Assembly (NCBI RefSeq): GCF_050433505.1
Contig: NZ_JBNPXC010000003.1
Location: 213,817 to 277,816, forward strand
Reading direction: 5' to 3'
Length of the DNA stretch: 64,000 bases
Source: Methanobacterium_D oryzae
GTDB lineage: Archaea > Methanobacteriota > Methanobacteria > Methanobacteriales > Methanobacteriaceae
This document shows, piece by piece, positions 59,300-64,000 of this stretch; within the stretch, counting starts at the first letter, position 1; each line of letters starts with the position of its first letter. The notes beneath the pieces were generated by a model. That model was not told where the DNA came from. It saw only the letters and a list, made by a program, of their open reading frames with translations, and made no database searches. Position numbers and translations under genes: made by a program.

Positions 59300-59701
59300 T
59301 TATTTACTTGCAATTAAGCTTTTAAATATCTTTCTTGTATTAAGAGTTTCTTCTACTTTAAATTTCAATTGATTTTCTTCAAAGGGTTTGGATATATATC
59401 CATATAATTTATTAGTTCTGGTATATTTCATGAGTTCTTCATTAAAATAAGGCGTAAGGTATAAAATAGCTGCATCATAATTATCTGTTATTCTTCGGGC
59501 AATTTCTATCCCCTCAATTTTATTTCTAAATTCAATATCTATTATTACTAAGTCCGGGTTTATGTAATGAATCATTTCTAAAGCTTCTTTTTTTGAAAAT
59601 GCTAGTATTGGAGCCTTATATCCCCAAAATTTAAATCTATTTTGAAGATCCATTGCAATCATTGCTTCGTGTTCAACAATTAATATTTTTGTATCCAACA
59701 T
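59300..59701 (-). CDS. Stand-alone CheY-like response regulator
   Basis: 133 residues from ATG 59701, after GGAGTT. Receiver domain only, with phosphoacceptor Asp in LVIIDIEF near residue 52, acidic pair from VEHEA at the N-terminus, and the switch/Lys region GYISKPFEENQLKF. No output domain. It may relay for a sensor kinase elsewhere; the window holds no intact kinase. Confidence 0.88.
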   Translation of the reverse strand: MLDTKILIVEHEAMIAMDLQNRFKFWGYKAPILAFSKKEALEMIHYINPDLVIIDIEFRNKIEGIEIARRITDNYDAAILYLTPYFNEELMKYTRTNKLYGYISKPFEENQLKFKVEETLNTRKIFKSLIASK

Positions 59702-59999
59702 ATACAATAACTCCATTAATTACATCAAGATTATAGTAATACTTATTAGTATTATATTATGATTAATCATCTATAATAATTTAATTATTTAGTAAGTACT
59801 AGCACAAATACATGAAAATATATCTAAAAATTACATATAAAGCAAAAATACCATTTAAATTAGAATAAAAAAACATATAATCCTCTTTTTTATGTTCAAA
59901 AAATGACTACAAAAAGCGGATTTAAGGCAAACTAAACAAAAAATAACCTATATAAATAATTATAATGACAGTTCAACCGACTAAATTGCTCGATAAATG

Positions 60000-60257
60000 T
60001 TATTGCTTGAAAGCTACCACATATAATGTGAATATAACTACTAAATAAGCAAAGCCTCTAATTATTACTAAACCAAGTTCAGAACTTGAATATCCCAGGA
60101 TTACTGCAAGATGTGAGATACCAAAAAGTCCAAATGCCACACCTACATAAAGAGGTAATGCATTATCTTTTCTTTTGTATCCAAAATAACCAAGAACAAC
60201 TATTATTATACAAAAAAATAGATTTACAATAGTTACAGGATCTAAATTCAATGCCAT
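60000..60257 (-). CDS. Small membrane protein, three helices
   Basis: 85 residues from ATG 60257, after GGTGA. Three hydrophobic helices (TIVNLFFCIIIVVLGYFGY; YVGVAFGLFGISHLAVILGY; IIRGFAYLVVIFTLYVVAF) separated by short charged loops. I recognise no family. 59702-59999 between it and the response regulator is AT-rich without a gene. Confidence 0.7.
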   Translation of the reverse strand: MALNLDPVTIVNLFFCIIIVVLGYFGYKRKDNALPLYVGVAFGLFGISHLAVILGYSSSELGLVIIRGFAYLVVIFTLYVVAFKQ

Positions 60258-60394
60258 GATTTTCACCATTTAATATGTATAAAATAAATTCTATATAAAT
60301 TTTATTAAATAATATCTACCAAAAATCATCTATTCAATAAGACATTGCATTAAAAAAGATAACTATTCTTAAAAATTATATCTGGATGATTAAA

Positions 60395-60913
60395 ATGATT
60401 ATTAAAAGAGCTGAACTTTATGATTTACATGAAATACTTTCACTTTAAAAATCTTTGATTTTTAATGTTCGGAAATTAAAATTTCCTCAACTGCAAAAAA
60501 TAGCTTATAAAAGTGAAGCAGAGATTTATAATGACTTTAATATACCTCCTCTACTTCAAACTCTAGATGAAATAAATGAGGAGTTTAAGAACAGCGTATT
60601 TCTAAAAGCTGTTAAAAATGAAAAAATAATTGGCTCTGTAAGAGGAACTTTAATAAATCCAGAAACATGTTATATAGGGAGACTTATTGTCCATCCAAAT
60701 TTCCAAAATCAAGGGATTGGAACAAAGTTAATGGAAGAAATAGAGAAAATCTTTAATGAATGTGAAAAATTTGAACTGATTACTGGTCAAAAAAGTCTAA
60801 AAAACATCTATATTTACGAAAAAATAGGATATAAGCAATTTAAAATTGAAAAACTAACTGAAAGCTTAAATTTAATATATTTAAAGAAAATAAACAAAAA
60901 CGTGAAATTATGA
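60395..60913 (+). pseudogene. GNAT acetyltransferase gene split by a 48-bp palindromic element
   Basis: ATG 60395 begins MIIKRAELYDLHEILSL, then hits TAA 60446. After 48 bp the same frame continues with QKIAYKSEAEIYNDF, the normal continuation of this GNAT family, through the acetyl-CoA motif RLIVHPNFQNQGIGTKLM to the stop at 60913. Because 48 is a multiple of three, only the stop interrupts the frame. TTG 60455 inside the insert could restart translation but would lose the first beta strand. It overlaps proC by 4 bp. Confidence 0.8.
60445..60493. repeat. Palindromic insertion element (two tandem hairpins)
   Basis: TTAAAAATC-TTT-GATTTTTAA (60445-60465) and GGAAATT-AA-AATTTCC (60471-60486), joined by TGTTC. 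The segment TTTTTAATGTTCGGAAA closely matches TTTTTGAATGTTCAGGAAA in the 15.9-kb array, so both belong to one family. Confidence 0.75.
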
Positions 60914-61737
60914 TAAAAATCGGATTTATAGGCTATGGAAGTATGGGAAGCATGATAATAAACAGATTATTATCAAAAAAAGCTTTAAATGAGGATCAAA
61001 TAATTATTTCAACCAGAACAAAGAGCAAATTAGGTTCACTTAAAAAAGAATATCCTCAAATTGAAATAACAGACAATAATCAATACTTATCAAGTAAATG
61101 TGAAAAAATATTTTTATTTGTAGGAACCAGTACCGTTAAAGAAGTAATAGAAGATATAATGGTGAATATTTCAGGGGAATCCCATATTATTTACATAGCA
61201 GCAGCCCTAACAATAGAAAATGTAGAAAGTATTTTTAAAGGCAAAATAACAAAATTTATCCCTAGTTTAACTTCTGAAGTTGCAGAAGGCATTTCTCTAA
61301 TTTGTCATAATGAAAAAGTAACTAAAAATGAAGCTGAATTTGTAAACAATCTTTTCAATTCAATTAGCACTGTTAAAATTATTGAAGAAGATGATTTTGA
61401 GATTGGGTCAGATTTAACAAGCTGTTCTCCAGCATTTATTGCTAAAATTTTCATGGAATTTGCAAAAAAAGGTGCAAAAAATAGTAATATCAGTCGAAAA
61501 GAAGCTGAGGATATGGTTATAAAGACATTTTATGGCACTGCAAAACTGCTTCATGATGAAAATATGAGCTTTGAAGAACTTATTTCAAGAGTAGCTACGA
61601 AAGGAGGCATTACAGAAGAAGGTGTTAAAGTTTTAGATAAAAGTTTACCCCCTATTTTTGATGAACTCTTTAAAACTACGCAAATAAAGTATGAAATAAT
61701 AAAAGAAGAGTTAAATAAAGAATATAACACAAATTAA
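60910..61737 (+). CDS. ProC-like pyrroline-5-carboxylate reductase family protein
   Basis: 275 residues. NAD(P)-binding Rossmann start IGFIGYGSMGSMI; late family helices (SCSPAFIAKIFMEFAKKG; VATKGGITEEGVKVL) match ProC/ComER. Many members make proline; the ComER-type paralogues have unknown substrates, and this one is moderately divergent. It starts with a 4-bp overlap onto the broken GNAT gene. Confidence 0.82.
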   Translation: MIKIGFIGYGSMGSMIINRLLSKKALNEDQIIISTRTKSKLGSLKKEYPQIEITDNNQYLSSKCEKIFLFVGTSTVKEVIEDIMVNISGESHIIYIAAALTIENVESIFKGKITKFIPSLTSEVAEGISLICHNEKVTKNEAEFVNNLFNSISTVKIIEEDDFEIGSDLTSCSPAFIAKIFMEFAKKGAKNSNISRKEAEDMVIKTFYGTAKLLHDENMSFEELISRVATKGGITEEGVKVLDKSLPPIFDELFKTTQIKYEIIKEELNKEYNTN

Positions 61738-61923
61738 CACATGAAATGTTTCATAATAATTTTAAGTAACCAAATTTAGAATCAATATTAGTTTTCAAGC
61801 AAGAAATTGGATATTAGATATCTTTAGATTTTCTTATTTCTTAATTTGTAAATTCAAGTGCAATTTATAAATCATGATAACACTATAATTTAATGGATAA
61901 GGTAAATTTGAGGAGGAATAGTA

Positions 61924-63378
61924 ATAAAAAAGAATTATAACCTCGGAGAAATATTTGATAAATCTCCTATAGGGATCTTTTTTCATGATAAAGAAGGTAA
62001 ATTGATTTATGCTAACGAATCAGCTTTACAAATATCCGGAATGCATAAATTAGAAAACATTCTAGGCCTTAATTTATTTGAAAATCTAAATCTTGCTCCA
62101 AAAATGGAAGAATTATTTAAAGAGGGAATTGTTAAATTTCAATCCCTATTAAACTTTGAAAATATTAATAATGATTGCTGTAATCTGGAAAATTCCAAAA
62201 AGACTTTTCTTGATTGGACTGTATCTCTTGTTGATTCTGGATTTTTAGTGCAAATTCAAGATATTAGCGAAAGTAAGGAAGTTCAAGAACTTCTCGAAGA
62301 GAGTGAAGAAAAATATCGTCGTTGGTTTGAGGATGATTTAACTGGTGACTTTATTGCAACGCCAAAAGGTAAAATACTAGAATGTAACCCAGCATTTGTA
62401 GATATATATAGATTTAATGGCCTTCAAAAAGCCATAGGTTCATATATCTCACAATTTAACATGAGCGATTGGATTAATTTAATTGATCGCATTAAAAGTG
62501 AAGGTAAAATACAAGGATATCAAAGCTGGCATAGACAGCCCAATGGTAATGAAATCCATGTTGTTGCTAATGTTGTTGGTATATTTAATGATAATGCTGA
62601 ATTAGTTCAAGTTAAAGGTTATGTATTTGACGATACCGAGCGTAAAATAGCAGAAGAGTCTCTTCAAGAGAGTGAAGAGAAATATCATCGTCTTTTTGAT
62701 GAAGATTTGACTGGTGACTTTATTGCGACTATTGAAGGAGAAATTATTGAATGTAACCCTGCATTTGCAGAAATTTACGGCTTCAATGATTGTAAAATAG
62801 CAACAAAATGGAATATTTCAGAATCCAATCCATTTGATTGGCCCTACATGGTTACTCGCCTGAAAAAAGAACGTAAAATTCTTGGTTTTCAAAGCTGGCA
62901 AAGAAGATATGACGGTCGAAAGATTCATGTTATTGCTAATGTTGTAGGTATCTTTAATGATGATAGAGAATTAGTTCAAGTTAAAGGTTATTTTTTTGAC
63001 GATACCGAGCGTAAAATAGCTGAAGATGAACTTACTCGCAGTAAACGTCAAATAACTGAAATTTTAGATAGTATAAAAGATAATTTCGTTGCTTTAAACC
63101 CCCAATGGCATTTTATTTATGTAAACAAGAGTGCTGGAGAATACTTTAGCGTTGATCCTGATGATATTATAGGGCGGAGTATATGGGAAAGATTCCCCGA
63201 ATTTATAGGAACTACCTATGAAACAGCATTTCACAAGGCAATGGAAAATAAGGAAATACAACACTTTGAAGCTCCAGACATACATACTGATGATCAACAG
63301 TATGATTTTAGTGTTTATCCATCAGATGAAGGTATTTCAGTCTTTTGGAGAGATATAACCAAGCGAAAAAAAGTTTAA
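61924..63378 (+). CDS. PAS-repeat sensor protein without kinase domain, apparent ATA start
   Basis: 484 residues from ATA 61924, six bp after GGAGGA. No ATG, GTG or TTG is in frame before 62002, yet the upstream codons spell a PAS beginning (FDKSPIGIFFHDKEG). Four PAS domains follow at about 9-110, 118-240, 241-365 and 366-484. Domains 2 and 3 are near copies (ESEEKYRRWFEDDLTGDFIAT; ESEEKYHRLFDEDLTGDFIAT). It ends FWRDITKRKKV without HisKA or HATPase, so it is either a kinase that lost its C-terminus or a signalling partner. Confidence 0.8.
   Translation: MKKNYNLGEIFDKSPIGIFFHDKEGKLIYANESALQISGMHKLENILGLNLFENLNLAPKMEELFKEGIVKFQSLLNFENINNDCCNLENSKKTFLDWTVSLVDSGFLVQIQDISESKEVQELLEESEEKYRRWFEDDLTGDFIATPKGKILECNPAFVDIYRFNGLQKAIGSYISQFNMSDWINLIDRIKSEGKIQGYQSWHRQPNGNEIHVVANVVGIFNDNAELVQVKGYVFDDTERKIAEESLQESEEKYHRLFDEDLTGDFIATIEGEIIECNPAFAEIYGFNDCKIATKWNISESNPFDWPYMVTRLKKERKILGFQSWQRRYDGRKIHVIANVVGIFNDDRELVQVKGYFFDDTERKIAEDELTRSKRQITEILDSIKDNFVALNPQWHFIYVNKSAGEYFSVDPDDIIGRSIWERFPEFIGTTYETAFHKAMENKEIQHFEAPDIHTDDQQYDFSVYPSDEGISVFWRDITKRKKV
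62599..63030 (+). repeat. Tandem PAS duplication
   Basis: The ~60 bp starting at 62599 recur almost unchanged at 62968, 369 bp (123 codons) later: both begin GAATTAGTTCAAGTTAAAGG and include GACGATACCGAGCGTAAAAT. Divergence elsewhere in the two units is greater, so recent gene conversion or strong constraint on the linker is likely. Confidence 0.75.
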
Positions 63379-63411
63379 AAAATATTATCAAAAACTAAAA
63401 TTAGAAAAAAA

Positions 63412-63858
63412 TTAAGAAATAACATTAACTGGTACTTTAGCTCCTCTAACTACTCTTTCAGTGGTGCTACCAATGATAAATTTTTCAAGATTGTGTTTAC
63501 CTGATTTTCCCATTATAATGTGGTCAACGCCTAATTCATCAGCAGTTTCAAGTATAACATCTTCAGGCTTACCTTTCTTTATTAGAGTTAATAATTTAAT
63601 GTTTTTGCAATTACCCGCACACTTTTCATCTTCTATTACTCTTTTAAATTTATCAACAGCCTCTTTTCCTTCTTTTCTCAACTGTTTATCTAATTTCTCC
63701 CTTAAATCTTGTTGGGGTAAAGAATTCAAATAAGGCATATCTATTACATGTAAAACAATTATTTTTGCACCATTTAAGTCTGCAGAAGCAATAGCATATT
63801 CTCCAGCTTTTTCTGATAGTTCAGAATTGTCTATTGGTAATAATATCTTCTTAAACAT
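63412..63858 (-). CDS. Universal stress protein (UspA family)
   Basis: 148 residues from ATG 63858, after GGAGGTAAAAGCT. N-terminal KKILLPIDNSELSEKA and C-terminal IIMGKSGKHNLEKFIIGSTTERVV carry the ATP-binding GxxG(9x)GS/T pattern. Small cytosolic stress-related nucleotide-binding protein. Convergent with the PAS gene. Confidence 0.92.
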   Translation of the reverse strand: MFKKILLPIDNSELSEKAGEYAIASADLNGAKIIVLHVIDMPYLNSLPQQDLREKLDKQLRKEGKEAVDKFKRVIEDEKCAGNCKNIKLLTLIKKGKPEDVILETADELGVDHIIMGKSGKHNLEKFIIGSTTERVVRGAKVPVNVIS

Positions 63859-63894
63859 AGCTTTTACCTCCAAACTTAAAAATAAAAAAATGTT

Positions 63895-63911
63895 GTAGAA
63901 GTTGATTCTAC
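63895..63911. terminator. Hairpin between uspA and the next minus gene
   Basis: GTAGAA (63895-63900) pairs with TTCTAC (63906-63911). T8 follows on the plus strand, and A-rich DNA on the other side gives a U-rich run in minus-strand RNA. It most likely ends the minus-strand gene whose stop is at 63929. Confidence 0.6.
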
Positions 63912-63928
63912 GTTTTTTTTACAAGTTT

Positions 63929-64000
63929 TTATCCTAGGTATGGTCTTATGATTGGGAGGAATAGGATTATTATGGCTATTATGATTCCTATTGCCATTAA
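63929..64000 (-). CDS. C-terminal end of a membrane protein (partial)
   Basis: Reading in from the window edge on the minus strand, a frame gives MAIGIIIAIIILFLPIIRPYLG and stops at 63929. This is one hydrophobic helix with a short tail. Too little is visible to name it. The hairpin just beyond supports a real gene end. Confidence 0.45.
   Translation of the reverse strand, partial: LMAIGIIIAIIILFLPIIRPYLG

Noticed and set aside
61909..63378. Complete hybrid histidine kinase
   Set aside because: The frame ends immediately after the last PAS and no HisKA or HATPase motifs (H box, N box, G boxes) occur in any frame downstream.

Overview
The window is chromosomal DNA of a mesophilic, hydrogenotrophic methanogen of the class Methanobacteria, most like the genus Methanobacterium. 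The evidence is the adjacent mcrBDCGA and mtrEDCBAFGH operons, the electron-bifurcating hydrogenase operon mvhDGAB, several methanogenesis marker genes, coenzyme M, F420 and methanopterin biosynthesis genes, and a wall hydrolase with pseudomurein-binding repeats. DNA is AT-rich throughout. Ribosome binding sites are strong (GGAGGTGA type) and TATA boxes are archaeal. I saw no prophage, transposase, CRISPR array, rRNA or tRNA.

Layout. 0-4.5 kb: part of a nucleotidyltransferase, a phospholipase D-type protein, dihydroorotase and a CooT-like nickel protein. 4.5-8.6 kb (minus): mvhDGAB. 9.0-11.7 kb (plus): SufC, SufB/D and formaldehyde-activating enzyme. 11.7-17.2 kb: PRC-barrel protein, CobY, DUF2795, a TIGR00341 membrane protein, marker 14 and a cation/Ca2+ antiporter. 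17.3-27.1 kb (minus): the 13-gene mcr-mtr block, with a terminator-like hairpin between the operons. 27.4-31.3 kb: Mmp10 (the McrA arginine methylase) divergent from mcr, a metallophosphoesterase, and markers 7 and probably 5. 31.4-39.4 kb: small conserved archaeal genes, ComB, TraB, a GTPBP-type GTPase, a TtuA/Ncs6-like thiolase, a thiamine-binding-type protein and a DegT aminotransferase. 39.4-49.7 kb: accessory-looking region with a large pseudomurein hydrolase, an orphan HsdR tail, Nudix, hemerythrin, CadD and CPBP proteins, Trm1, DUF4013 and an Lrp regulator. 49.7-51 kb: a GerW/DUF2953 cluster. 51-64 kb: UbiA prenyltransferase, MFS exporter, HIT, HDAC-like, MptA, CofG, a response regulator, a GNAT gene broken by a palindromic element, a ProC-like protein, a PAS protein without a kinase and a UspA protein.

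How it works together: Mvh oxidises H2 and feeds heterodisulfide reductase (not in the window). Mtr moves the methyl group to coenzyme M and pumps Na+. Mcr releases methane. Mmp10, Mmp7, Mmp14, the candidate Mmp5 and McrC are maturation or marker functions around Mcr. ComB, CofG, MptA and CobY supply coenzymes of the same pathway.

Most interesting non-coding or unusual signals: a structured mcr leader with a 13-bp closing stem; a dispersed family of tandem hairpins that forms an array before marker 14 and has split a GNAT gene with 48 bp; genes with strong Shine-Dalgarno sequences but only ATT or ATA where the start codon should be; and a 12-bp-periodic TGTACT operator-like array in the mvh promoter.
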